From positions 200,001 to 264,000 of the forward strand of contig JACVTC010000007.1 of NCBI GenBank assembly GCA_016946835.1: a stretch of 64,000 bases of DNA, in the 5' to 3' direction. Below are positions 12,950-24,615 of the stretch, in pieces. The notes under the pieces were generated by a model, which saw nothing but the letters and a program-made list of their open reading frames with translations, was not told the origin of the DNA and did no database searches. Source of the stretch: Neocallimastix lanati (nom. inval.). Lineage: Eukaryota > Neocallimastigomycota > Neocallimastigomycetes > Neocallimastigales > Neocallimastigaceae. The position numbers were made by a program, and so were the translations under genes. Numbering within the stretch: the first letter of the stretch is position 1; each line of letters starts with the position of its first letter.

Positions 12950-15900
12950 TTATGAATTTATATAATTTATTTTTTTAGTAATTAATTCCTTTTTCTTTTT
13001 ATTGATTTGAGTTAATAAATTTTGAATTAATTTTACTAAAAATATATTTTTTTCTCTTACTTTAATATTGTCAGTTTCAATTTTATCTAACATATTTAAT
13101 TGCTCTATTAAACGATACTCAATTGATTGATATGATTCAGTTAATTCTATTAGAGGTACCTTTCCTGAATAACTGTCAACTTGATCAATAAAAAGACTTA
13201 TTAAAGGAATAAATTCTCCAATAATTTGATGAAAACATTTTTCTGGAGTAATTAATTGATCAACTTTATCGGTAATATTTTTATTACTATTCATATTATT
13301 TTCATCCTTTGTTACTTTTTGTTCATTTACATTTTCTAATTCTTGGCTATTTTCTTTATCTGAACTTTCTTGATGATTTTCTTCAACAGCTTTTCCATTA
13401 TTCATATCTTGATTACCTTCTGGATTAACCACAATAATACTATTTACATCATTATTATTTGAAATATTTTCATCCTTTGTTTCTTTTTGCTCATTTTCAT
13501 TTTCTGATTTTTGGCTATTGTTTTTAACTGAACTTTCTTGATGATTTTCTTCAACAGCATTTCCATTATTCATATCTTGATTATCTTCTGGATTAACCAC
13601 AATAATATTACTTACATCATTATTATTTGAAATATTTTCATCCTTTGCTTCTTTTTGTTTATTTTCATTTTTATTTTCATTTTCATTTTCATTGTCTGAA
13701 TTTTGGCTATTGTCTTTATCTGAACTTTTATGATGATTTTCTTCAACAGCTTTTCCATTATTCATATCTTGATTATCTTCTGGATTAACCACAGTATTAC
13801 TACTTACATCATTATTATTTGAAATATTTTCATCTTTTGTTTCTTTTTGCTCATTTTCATTTTCATTTTCATTTTCATTTTCATTTTCTGATTTTTGGCT
13901 ATTGTCTTTATCTGAACTTTCTTGATGATTTTCTTCAACAGCATTTCCATTCTTCATATCTTGATTATCTTCTGGATTAACCACAGTATTACTACTTACA
14001 TCATTATTATTTGAAATATTTTCATCTTTTGTTTCTTTTTGCTCATTTTCATTTTCATTTTCATTTTCATTTTCATTTTCTGATTTTTGGCTATTGTCTT
14101 TATCTGAACTTTCTTGATGATTTTCTTCAACAGCATTTCCATTCTTCATATCTTGATTATCTTCTGGATTAACCACAGTATCATTACTTACATCATTATT
14201 ATTTGAAATATTTTCATCCTTTGCTTCTTTTTGTTTATTTTCATTTTCATTTTCTGATATTTGGCTATTTTCTTTATCTGAACTTTCTTGATGATTTTCT
14301 TCAACAGCATTTCCATTATTTATATCTTGATTATCTTCCGGATTAACCACAGTATCATTACTTACATCATTATTATTTAAAATATTTTCAAACTTTGTTT
14401 CTTTTTGTTCATTTTCATTTTCATTTTCTGATTTTTGGCTATTGTCTTTATCTGAACTTTTTTGATCTTTTTCATTTTCTAATTCTTGGCTATTTTCTTT
14501 ATCTGAACTGTTTTGATCTTTTTCATTTTCTAATTCTTGACTTTTTTGATCTTTTTCATTTTCTAATTCTTGACTTTTTTGATCTTTTTCATTTTCTAAT
14601 TCTTGACTTTTTTGATCTTTTTCATTTTCTAATTCTTGGATATTTTCTTTATCTGAACTTTTTTGATCTTTTTCATTTTCTAATTCTTGGCTATTTTCTT
14701 TATCTAAACTTTTTTGATCTTTTTCATTTTCTAATTCTTGACTTTTTTCTTTTTCTGAACTTTTTTGATCTTTTTCATTTTCTAATTCTTGGCTATTTTC
14801 TTTATCTAAACTTTTTTGATCTTTTTCATTTTCTAATTCTTGACTTTTTTCTTTTTCTGAACTTTTTTGATCTTTTTCATTTTCTAATTCTTGGCTATTT
14901 TCTTTATCTGAACTTTTTTGATTATCTTCTTTTAAAGTTATTTTATTCTTTATATATTGATTATCTTTTTGATTAACCATATTAGTATTACTTTCATTAC
15001 TGTTATTTATATTATTTTCATTCTTTATTACTTTTTTAATATTTACATTTTTTAATTTTGGATTTTTTACTTCTAAAAATTGATATTCTTTATTTTTCCT
15101 GTTAAATAAACCATCATTATTAGAATAATAAATTATTTTACTGTTGTTCTGCTTTAGCTGCTTTCTTGTTGTTTGATTTTCATTTTTATTAGAATTATTT
15201 AATTTTATTGCATTATTTAAAATATTATTTTCTTTTTTGGTTAATTTATAATCCTTATATGTAATAAACTCATTTATTCCATTTCTATTCTTTTTTCTTT
15301 TATTATGTTCATTATTTTGGTATATATACGATATTGCTTTATTTTTATTTGATTCCCTTTTTCCATATTGATTGTCTATTTTAATACTACTAAATGAAAA
15401 AGATTCATTTATTGTATTATTACTATCTACTTTTTTGAGCTCATTTTTATCATCGGTTCTATTCATTTTTCCTTTATTTTGTTCATTATTTTGAGATATA
15501 TACGATATTGTTTTATTTTTATTTGATTCACTTTTTCTATATTGATTGTCTTTTTTAATACTACTACATGAAGAAGAAGATTCATTTATTTTATTATGAC
15601 TCTCTAGTATGACTTCAATTTCATCATCGTTTTCCTTATTAAAGCTTGAACTTTCACTGGTTGGTAATTCACTATATGAAAAGGAATCGTAGTTATCTAA
15701 ATGAGATGATGAATTCTTTTTTTCTAACTTAATTTTATTTTTATTTTCATTTCTATCTGAGTATTGAATTTTATTATGCGATTTTTTTACTTCAATTAGT
15801 ATTACAAATTATGTATATAAATTTATTTAATAAAGAAATGAAAAAATTGTTAATATAATATGAATTATTAAAAAATAATTCTATTTAATTTATTTAGAAA

Positions 15901-16002
15901 AAATTCATTTTACATACTTATATCAAATAATTTCGAAATAATATCATTAAAATAATTAGTAAAATAAAGAAAAAATACTAAAATTTCTTTTAATTGTGTC
16001 AT
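12950..16002 (-). CDS. Asn/Glu/Lys-rich repeat protein, family copy 4, distinct N-terminus
   Basis: Two exons: 16002-15918 (donor GTATGT) and 15789-12950 (acceptor AATTGAAG), joined in phase 1, giving 974 aa. Exon 1 encodes an N-terminus rich in Phe, Leu and Ile, MTQLKEILVFFLYFTNYFND, unlike the ubiquitin-like start of copies 1 and 2; it could be a short membrane or amphipathic segment. The N-terminal quarter matches the unit duplicated in copy 3 (SELPTSESSSFNKEN, TRKQLKQNNSKIIYYSN, NRKNKEYQFLE). The middle has about a dozen KDQKS..ENSQELENE units, then about six longer units of 60-70 residues built of DENISNNNDVS, VVNPEDNQDM, NGNAVEENHQESS and runs of ENEN encoded by GAAAAT hexamers. The shared C-terminal domain closes the protein (KCFHQIIGEFIPLISLF, QVDSYSGKVPL). 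Very low complexity, probably disordered apart from the ends. Function unknown. Confidence 0.7.
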
Positions 16003-16169
16003 ACTATAATAGTACAAGTAAATTTTTATATTAGAAAAAAAAATTATAAATTTTAATTAAACAATAACTATATAATAATTAAAATTTATTATTTTATTAT
16101 AGTTTATTATTAATAATTTCTCTAAAAAATTTTTATTTTTTTAGTGAATAAAAGGTGAAAAAAAAAAAA

Positions 16170-16415
16170 AAAAAAAAAATAAAGATCTAAAAAACATTTA
16201 ACATAAAAATGGAAATAAATAAATCAGTATATACATTATGTCCAATATATTTTAATTTTAATTGTATAAAATATAATTTATTAAAACTATAATAAATATA
16301 ATTTATATATTATATTAATTTAAAAATGAACCAATTAACTAAAAAATTAAGAAATTTTTTTTTTTTTATTTAAAATCAGACATAATATTTATAATTATTG
16401 AATAATGTGATTTTT
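16170..16415 (-). repeat. Orphan 3' flank of a fifth family copy
   Basis: A poly(A) run is followed by ATGAACCAATTAACTAAA (about 16326), a poly(T) run and AAATCAGACATAATA. This is the same ordered block found downstream of copies 2, 3 and 4 (about 5345, 9366 and 12452). No coding part follows; the block breaks off near 16415 into the peptidase pseudogene. This suggests that the array once had at least one more member here. Confidence 0.55.
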
Positions 16416-16439
16416 TATATCTTCTTGATGAATAATTAA

Positions 16440-17290
16440 ATGAAGTAACAAATTTTCAAATAAAATTAGTTGAAAAAATTATTAATTTCATTCGTTGTGT
16501 CGGTGAAGAAGAAGTTGTTCAATACTTTTCCAAGAGAAAGAATTAGAAAGTTTATAAGATGATTTCCTTGAAGACATAACTTTTTCTTGAAAAGGATGGT
16601 AAGGTAGTTTTTATGAAATTTATTTAGATATTCCCAACCTACAATGAAACTATAAGAGTCCATAAGGTTGGCAACACCCGAAAATTAGAAAACAGGGCCT
16701 ATAATCAACATTGTAAAGGAAACATTGATTTTTTGAATAAAAATTGTTACTATTAGATTAAAGATTGCTCAAGCTTTAGGCTATAAAACTTATGCTGATT
16801 ATGTTCTTAAAGGTAAAATGACTTAAACACCAGAATATATTTTTAAAAAAATTTTTATGGATAGAAATGCTTAAATTTTATGATGAAAAATATTTCTTTA
16901 AACATTCAAAGAAGTTAAGAACCCAACTGCCGAACATCCTGATGTCTGTCAATTAGAAGTTTATGTATATGATAAAGGTACCAAGAAATAGTTGGGTACT
17001 ATTTTATCTTGATTTATATCCACATAATAGATGGTAAACAAAGTCACTATATTTTCTTCAGTATATCCTCTGGTATCTAAAGAGAAGATGGTAGTATTAA
17101 CTATCCAGTCAATGCTTTTGTTGATAACTTCATAAAAAAAAATATTATTATTGAACTTTTTTCTTTGACATAAATAAACCGAAAAAATTCTTTTTTATTT
17201 TTATTTTTATTACAATCGGAAAAAAATTTTCTTTCCTAGGAATAGAAAGGAAACAGTTGATGTAGAAGTCCATTCATTTGGAAAGTCGCC
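16440..17290 (+). pseudogene. Decayed M3 (thimet/saccharolysin-like) oligopeptidase
   Basis: Fragments in changing plus-strand frames read in the order expected for an M3A zinc oligopeptidase: EEEVVQYFSK, FLEKDGKVVFMKF, IFPTYNETIR, TRKLENRAYNQHCKGN, IAQALGYKTYADYVLKGKM then TPE (after a stop), HPDVCQLEVYVYDKG, LGTIL, QREDGSINYPVNAFVDNF, and near 17255 VDVEVHSFGKS where the family has a HEFGH zinc site. Numerous stops and frameshifts make it non-functional. The apparent HEFGH to HSFGK change is tentative. Intact family members cleave short peptides in the cytosol or organelles. The 65-residue open frame on the opposite strand at 16466-16663 is a shadow of this fragment. Confidence 0.72.
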
Positions 17291-18186
17291 ATCTTAAATT
17301 TATTTAAAAAAAAAAAAAAAAAAAAAATTAATAATAATAAAAATAATAAAACTATGAATAAAAAAAAAAAATAAAGGGATAAATCATTATAATAATGAAA
17401 GCTTTCTATTTTTTTTTTATTCCATATTCTTTAATTTTTTTTAATTATTATTAAATTAAATCTATTTTTTATAATAACTTTTATTTTTATTTTAAACGAA
17501 AAAAAAAGATATTAATATTTTTCTATTTCCATTATAATAAATATTTTTTTTAAATAAATCATAAATAAATAATTTAATTTAATTAATAATAATTCATAAA
17601 TAAATAATTTAATTAATAATAAATCATAAATAAATAAATAATAATTAATAATTACTAAATATATATATATATATATAATAAAATTATATACAAAAAAAAA
17701 TAAATAATAATAAAAACTTCAATCATTAATTTCATATATTTTTATAATTTTTTTTTATTTAAATTTATATGTATTTATATATAGTTTTTATTAGTTTTAT
17801 AAATATATGTTTTAATATAATTTTTTTTATTATATTACAATTAAATAAATGATATGTAAAAAATTTTTTCTAATAAACAAAAAAAAAAAAAAAAAAGAAA
17901 AGATATTAATAAACAATACAAAATAATAAAAATATATAAAAAGTAATATAATAATTTTTATATTTAAATAAATTAATATTAAAATAAAATAATTAATTAT
18001 ATATAAAAATAAAAATTATATATTATTATTTATAATTTTTTTTTTTATATTGATCATTAATATATATTATATTCTATTTAACAAAAATTAATATTTTTTA
18101 TCATAAGTATTAATATTTAAAATTAAAAATAAAACAAAAAAAAAAAAATAACTTGAATTTATATTTCAATCATATTTTTTTTTTAT
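17291..18186. other. AT-rich intergenic DNA
   Basis: No gene is seen. It holds homopolymers, AT dinucleotide tracts and short repeats of AATCATAAATAAATAATTTAA (about 17565-17645), and probably the 3' untranslated region of the next minus-strand gene. Confidence 0.6.
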
Positions 18187-20322
18187 CTAACAACTGTTGG
18201 AAATACCACACCAATCATTGTTTTCAACACCCCATCTTCCAGATTCATCGGTAAGATAGACATCACAGTTATTACTGCTACAACATTTATAACCTTGGGA
18301 AGTAATAGTAGCTGGACATGTGGCAGTAGCTGAACTAGAGAGAGCACATCCACACCATTGACCATTCTCAACTCCCCAAGTACCATCGCCGTCAGTGTAA
18401 ACTACAGAACATCCACCACTACAACATTTGTAACCTTGACTTAAGATAGCAGCAGAACAAGAGGAAGCGTTGGAGGTTGGTTGATTACCACCGTTTTGTT
18501 GGCCACCAGTTTGTTGTGTAGCACCAACTGCAACTAATTTCCATTGTTGGTTACTGTTACCATTGTTACCCCATTGTAATACATTACCTCCATCAGAGGT
18601 GGATCCCTTTTCAACATCAAGGTTCTTACCACTGTTGACGTTTTCAATAGTAACATAACCACCACCAATATCTTGAATATTCCAACGTTGGTTATTATTA
18701 CCATTATCATTCCAAATAATAACATTACCACCATCCTTCATTGAATTATCATTGACATCAAGAGCCTTATTAGCATTAACATTCATAATCTTATAACCAT
18801 TGCCTTCATCTGTAATGACCCATTGTTGACTAGTCTTTCCATTATCAGACCATTGAATAACATTGGCACCATTTGAAGTAGAATCACCATCAATACCTAA
18901 AGCTTTACCACTGTTACGGTTAATAATCTTGTATTTACCACCAGTAGTGGATGATTGAGATGGAGCTGGTTGAGCTGGTTGAGTATTACCAGTATTACCA
19001 GTATTACCAGTGTTTCCATTGTTACCAGTATTTCCGGTGTTACTACCACCATCACCTCTAGTAATGTAAATACGATAACCAGAACTACCATTAGTTCCAT
19101 TAATATCAACTGTAATTTGTCCATTGCTAACATTATATTTCTTTTCTGAAATAGTATTTGGACCATTGGATGGTGTATCCTTATTTTTCCAATCGACCTT
19201 TTCAACCTTAACATTAGCTGATGAACCAATGAAAGATGGAATATTCTTAATGACGGCTCTAATACTACCATCATTTGGACCACCGAAGATGAAACTAACA
19301 TATTGTTGATCAGCATCAACACATGCTGCTCCATCAACAAGTTTACTATTATCATTTGGTGGTGTAACATTAACCATATCTCCTGTCATATCACCATACC
19401 ATTTATAGAAGTACCAACCAGCTCCCTTTTGATTGTCTGTAGCCATTAAACTACCTAAACGACCTGGGTGTGGAACAAACCACCAAGTAATCATAGCAGT
19501 ATCAACCTTGTAACGTTCAAACTTACCAATGAAACGTGCACTTGATCCTGGTTGTCCTTCTAATTCATGTTCCGCATCACAGTATTCATTAATACTAATT
19601 GGAAGTTCCTTAATACCAAGAGAACGTTCTAAGTTACGGTATGCCTTTAAGTGACTAGAAACTCCTTCAATACCACTCAATTCATGCCAACTAATAATAT
19701 CTGGTATACAGTTGTTTTGTTTACAAAATTGTAAAAAGTCTTTCATCTTATTTTCTTGATACCAACTATAACATGGTCCAATAATTTTTTCTCCTGGATC
19801 AGCTTGACGAATAAGATCATATGTTTGTTTCCACATTTGATTGAAACTTCCATTAGAATCTCTCCATGTACCATCTGGTTCATTCCAAATTTCTAAACCA
19901 TACCAATTGGTTAATCCTGACTTCTTCTTATCATCAATGAAAGATTTGACTTGGTTTAACCAACTTTGCATACCTGGCCAATTGTATGGCCATCCTGGTA
20001 ACATATCGGGTAAATCAACTGACATTAAAGCTCCTGGTGATTCAGTTAAACGTCTAGCAACCTTAATAGCATCACCATATGGATGTTGATTTCCATTACC
20101 ACCTCTGGCTGGATTACGAAAAACGTATGGATGAAGTGGTGCAACGAAGGTCTTATAATCCATAGGAACATTTTCAATAAGACCATATAAAGAACCATTA
20201 GCACAGTGAGTAACACGACGAATCTTACTGGTACAATCCACTGTTAATTGACTGGCTGCATTAACTAAAGCAAATGGTGCTACCACACAAAGATAAGTAA
20301 AAATAGTAGATAATGACTTCAT
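18187..20322 (-). CDS. GH39-like glycoside hydrolase with CBM13 and two dockerins (copy A)
   Basis: Secreted 711-aa cellulosomal enzyme without introns. Signal peptide about 1-22 (MKSLSTIFTYLCVVAPFALV). The catalytic domain, about 23-421, has clan-A features: EIWNEPDG with E148 as likely acid/base and ISINEYCD with E246 as likely nucleophile. It resembles bacterial proteins usually labelled GH39; the family was assigned from memory, so the substrate (xylan or arabinan side chains) is open. An Asn/Gly/Thr linker (about 425-462) leads to a ricin-type CBM13 beta-trefoil (about 463-597) with three QxW repeats (SQQW, NQRW, NQQW). Two fungal dockerins end the protein (about 622-659 and 669-708: QGYKCC, WGVEN, QWCGC and DWCGI). 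The dockerins would attach the enzyme to the scaffold outside the cell. The neighbouring gene at 24616-26733 is a near copy. The bacterial look of the catalytic domain suggests old horizontal transfer. Confidence 0.85.
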   Translation of the reverse strand: MKSLSTIFTYLCVVAPFALVNAASQLTVDCTSKIRRVTHCANGSLYGLIENVPMDYKTFVAPLHPYVFRNPARGGNGNQHPYGDAIKVARRLTESPGALMSVDLPDMLPGWPYNWPGMQSWLNQVKSFIDDKKKSGLTNWYGLEIWNEPDGTWRDSNGSFNQMWKQTYDLIRQADPGEKIIGPCYSWYQENKMKDFLQFCKQNNCIPDIISWHELSGIEGVSSHLKAYRNLERSLGIKELPISINEYCDAEHELEGQPGSSARFIGKFERYKVDTAMITWWFVPHPGRLGSLMATDNQKGAGWYFYKWYGDMTGDMVNVTPPNDNSKLVDGAACVDADQQYVSFIFGGPNDGSIRAVIKNIPSFIGSSANVKVEKVDWKNKDTPSNGPNTISEKKYNVSNGQITVDINGTNGSSGYRIYITRGDGGSNTGNTGNNGNTGNTGNTGNTQPAQPAPSQSSTTGGKYKIINRNSGKALGIDGDSTSNGANVIQWSDNGKTSQQWVITDEGNGYKIMNVNANKALDVNDNSMKDGGNVIIWNDNGNNNQRWNIQDIGGGYVTIENVNSGKNLDVEKGSTSDGGNVLQWGNNGNSNQQWKLVAVGATQQTGGQQNGGNQPTSNASSCSAAILSQGYKCCSGGCSVVYTDGDGTWGVENGQWCGCALSSSATATCPATITSQGYKCCSSNNCDVYLTDESGRWGVENNDWCGISNSC

Positions 20323-22012
20323 TTTTTTTTTATTTATTTATATGAATATATCTATATGTAACTAAATTTAATATATATAAATAAATATATATATATTGTA
20401 TTTTTTCTTTTATTTTTTTATTATTGAAAATTAACAATGTGTAATTTATAATCTATATGCTTGCATATAATATTATAAATACTTGTTTTTTTAATTTATT
20501 ATTACTAAAATCTTTTATTCAATTTATAAATATTTTCAATTTTATATTTTAAAATACTAAATAAATTCAAGTCGTATTATTTATAATTGAAATCAAATTT
20601 ATTGATAATAAATTTAACTTTTATTTAAAAAAAAAAAAAAAAAGACTTTTTCTTTTATCAACAAAAAAAATACTTTTTTTTTTATTTAAAAATAAAATAT
20701 GAAATAAAACAAATGAAAGTTAAAGTACAATTATTCCTTTATATATAATTTAGAAAATAATAATAAATAATTGATAATAAACAAAATAATCAATCTAATC
20801 CTTATGTTATTTTTGTAAATTATAAAAAAAAAATATAAAAAAAAACTTTATTATTTATAAAATAAATTAAATAGGAGGAAAGATAAATAAAATAAATGAA
20901 AAAATTAATTAATAATAAATAAAATAATTAAATATAATTTAAAATTAAATTTTTGGAACAATATCTTATTAATTATAAATAAGTGAATAATAAAATTAAA
21001 ATAAAACTTTAATAATTATAATTTTTATAATAAACGAAAGAAAAAATATCTTTTTTTTTTTTTACCTTTTATATTCATTTACGGTCTATTAAATTTTGTT
21101 AATTTTGTTAATTATTTTTGGGAATTTTAAAACTTTTCAATAAAGTTTAAATAATGAAAAAATAATAAATAAATTATAATCATTATAGAAATAAAATTAA
21201 AAGAAATTAAAAAAAATTAAACAAAAATTAAAAAAAAATTAAAAAAATTATTAATAAATATTATTAATAAATATTATTAATAAATATTATTATTAAAAAA
21301 GAAAAAAAAAATTGATAATCATAAATAATTAAATTATATATATTTTAATTAGTTTAATTAATTTATTATCCAAAATACAATTAAAAAATATAAAAAAAAA
21401 TTATAAAATTAAATTTTTACATTTAGTTTATTTAATATTATGAATTATGTACAGTTAAATAAATGATAATTATAATAATTTAAAAAATTTAAAAATTTAA
21501 AAATGCTATTTGGTAGTGGTTGGTGAAAGTGAATTTATTACTATAATACATCATTATTTTGATTTCTTTTTTTTTTTTTTTGTTTTTTTATTTGTTTTTT
21601 TTTAAATTTTAGTTTTTTATGTTTATTTATTTATTTATTTATTTTTTTTTTTTTTGATATTAATTTTAATTTTTAGGGGAGACAATGCATTTTATTATTA
21701 TGTATAATGTATATTATTATTATTTATTATTATTAATTATTATTAATTATTAATTATTATTATTAATTATTAATTATTATTATTATTATCATATAAAAAT
21801 TATATACTTTACTAATTAATTATAAAAACTAAATATAAAAATTATTGCTAAATGCTTGAAGTTAAATGAACTTTAAAATTATTAAAACTGTTTTTAACTA
21901 GGTTATAAAAAAAAATGAAATTGAATAAAATTTTTATTGTCATTATTCTTTTATTTCTATTAATTATTTTCCTTTTTTTTTTATAAATTTCAATATTTAT
22001 TAAAATTATTAT

Positions 22013-22152
22013 TTATTTATTTACTTACTTATTTATTTATTTTGATTTATTTATTTATTTTGATTTATTTATTTATTTATTTTGATTTACTTATTTATTT
22101 ATTTTGATTTACTTATTTATTTATTTTGATTTATTTATTTATTTTGATTTAC

Positions 22153-22187
<35 letters not shown>

Positions 22188-22235
22188 TTTTGATTTATTT
22201 TGATTTATTTTGATTTATTTTGATTTATTTTTTTT
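22013..22235. repeat. TTTATTTATTTTGATTTA minisatellite
   Basis: Tandem array of TTTA tetramers regularly interrupted by TTTTGATTTA or TTTTGATTTAC, giving units of about 18-22 bases, then four 10-base TTTTGATTTA units at the right end. Confidence 0.8.
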
Positions 22236-23000
22236 TGTGGTAATTAATATAATAATTATCCATAATTATATTAATGTTCTTTTTTTTTTTTTTTTTTTTA
22301 ATTTATTTTATTTTTAATAAAAATTTAAAATTTAAACTTTTAATAATTTAAAATTTTATCACTTTAAAATTAAATTCATTTACTAATTAATTAATTCAAA
22401 AAGTAGAAAAAAAAATAAAAAATAAAAAATCTATATTATTATATATATCTATATAAATATTATATATATAATTAATGAAAATCCTTTTCTCATGTATAAA
22501 AATTTGACCATAATAAAATATAAAAAAAGGACTAAACATTATTAAATTGTATCATGAAATAATATTGTATTTTCCTTATATACTTTCCATTTTAATATTT
22601 TTTTAATTTATATATAAATGTAATAGGAGTTCCATTTAGAATTATATTATTCTATATATAATTATTTTATATTAATATATAAATATTATATACAAAGATA
22701 AATATTAAAAAATTATTAAAATAAACTAAAATAAAATATTTAGTTAATTTATAATAAATAACCTTTATATAATTTATATAATTCAAATTAGATTAACAAT
22801 AGAACTTTAATAATTATAATTTTTAGTATTATATTATTATTATATACCATTATTTTTTTATGAATTAAAATGGAAAGATACATTAACAAATGATTTTATT
22901 TATATTTTTATATTTTTATTTTTTAATTTTTAATTTTTAATAAAAATAAAAATAATTAATTACATTAACAATAATTATATATTATCATATAACATTACAA

Positions 23001-23143
23001 AAAGAATAATATTTAACTCTATTTTTGATGTCATACGTAAATTGCCCTTTATATTTTAAATATTACTCTAAAACTGAGTTAAATATTATTCTTTGGTTTT
23101 AAAGTAATATTTAAAATATAAAGGGCAATTTACATATGACATC
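23001..23143. repeat. Interlaced inverted repeats (19 bp and 41 bp arms)
   Basis: A 19-base arm at 23001-23019 is perfectly complementary to 23076-23094. A 41-base arm at 23027-23067 is complementary to 23103-23143 with one mismatch. The order is A, B, A', B', so the two stems cannot both close in a simple nested hairpin. No coding sequence lies inside. It could be a MITE-like remnant or a structured element. Confidence 0.8.
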
Positions 23144-23359
23144 TAAAAAAATAACTTTTTCATATCTAAATCATAGACTATATTAATTATTATAATTAAT
23201 GTTTTAGAGTATCTATTAAAAATTATATATATGTAATTAATTATTATAATTACATAATATGAATTCTATTAAAATAAAAATTAAAATAAAATAAAATTTT
23301 ATTCCTTTTTCAATTTTTTTTTTTTTTTAATATTTTAATGTTTTATTTTATTTTTTTTT

Positions 23360-23750
23360 TTTTATAGCCGCAATTATTGCGAACTTTAAACTTTATTTAT
23401 TTATTCATTTATTAATTATATGAATAATTTTTTATACAAAAAAAACACAGAATTAATAAAAAAAATAAATAAATAAATAATATTTATCCAATTAGAACAT
23501 AATAATATTTAAAATAGTAAATATGAAATAAAAAGTTTAATAGTAAAATAAACTGTAAATAAAATTCAGAAAAAAGTTCATAGACAAAGAACTTCACCTC
23601 CAAAATTATAAGATTTCATTTTTGAGGGAATTTTTATTCCTGATTAGGATTTGAATTGACTAGACTACCTGAATGAAATTATGATCTTCTTCTTCAGAAA
23701 TTGGCCCTTCTAGTTTGTCTTACTGTATTTTCAGGGTTGACGCTCCTTTT
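23360..23750 (-). mobile_element. LINE 3' end with terminal hairpin
   Basis: Minus-strand remnant. The 5' side, near 23745, begins AGCGTCAACC and can be read SVNPENTVRQTRRANF, matching SVDVEMIRHGF near the end of the LINE ORF at 60432-61424. Then comes a block containing GGAGGTGAAGTTC, shared with 45165-45330, and finally AAAGTTCGCAATAATTGCGG at about 23385-23366 followed by an A-rich tail. The CGCAATAATTGCG piece is a perfect palindromic stem. Confidence 0.6.
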
Positions 23751-24615
23751 AATGTTTTATTTTATATGTATATGTAATTAATTATTATTATTGAACAATA
23801 AGAATTCTTTTTATAAAAAAAAAAAATTATTAAAATGCCATTAAAGATTATTCCTTTTTTTTAATGCTTATTTTTTATCTTTTATTTTGTCGTTATTTTT
23901 ATTTTTTATTTTTTTTTATATCTACAAAAATACATTTGATATTATTGGTATTTCAATTAAATATATATATATATATATATATACTTAATTAATTTTACTC
24001 TGATTTGATATTATAAATATAATTAAAAATAAAATACATTTATTGTAATCTCAATTAATTATTATATATATATATATATGTATCAAATTGTTCCTTCCAA
24101 TTAATTTATAAAAATAAAAATAAAAATAAATACTCAGATGAATATTAACAATAAATATATTAATTATTTTTTATTATATTTTATATATTTTTTATTACTT
24201 ATTTTAGGTTTAAATATTTTTAATGTAAAATTATACAATAATTTACATGTATATTTTTATAATATTTATATATATATATATATATATTAATTGTTTTAGT
24301 TTTAATGTAACTTCAAGTGAATAATTTTTTTTTAATATATTCATATACTACTAAACGAGAAGTTTTTTTTTTTTTCAAATTTTAAAAATAAAAAAAAATC
24401 TTCATTGGATTATTTTTTCTTTTTTTAATAATATCTAACATTTTATAGATACCTAAATATTTTTCTTTTCTATATAATTAAATTTATTCGTTTAATCAAA
24501 AAAAAAAAAAAAAAAATGAAAATAAAAATAAAAATTAAATAATATGAAAAAAAAAATTTTTTTTTTCAATATTTTTTTTTTATTTTTTCTTTTTCTTTCT
24601 AAATTTTTTTTTTAT

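Larger units (their letters stand above)
20323..24615. other. AT-rich intergenic DNA with minisatellite, inverted repeat and LINE 3' end
   Basis: No intact gene is seen. The part nearest 20323 is the promoter side of GH39-like copy A. It contains a TTTATTTATTTTGATTTA minisatellite, an interlaced inverted repeat and a LINE 3' end, each listed separately. The rest is homopolymers and AT-rich DNA. The small open frame at 24544-24762 overlaps the 3' end of the next gene and is not credible. Confidence 0.6.

Noticed and set aside
14395-14976. 193-residue plus-strand frame with FDLFHFLIL repeats
   Set aside because: Antisense of the ENEKDQKS repeats of the gene at 12950-16002.
23580-23740. Possible tRNA suggested by GGATTTGAATTGA
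   Set aside because: No acceptor stem or anticodon arm could be folded, and the same block recurs at 45.2 kb in the 3' region of a LINE.
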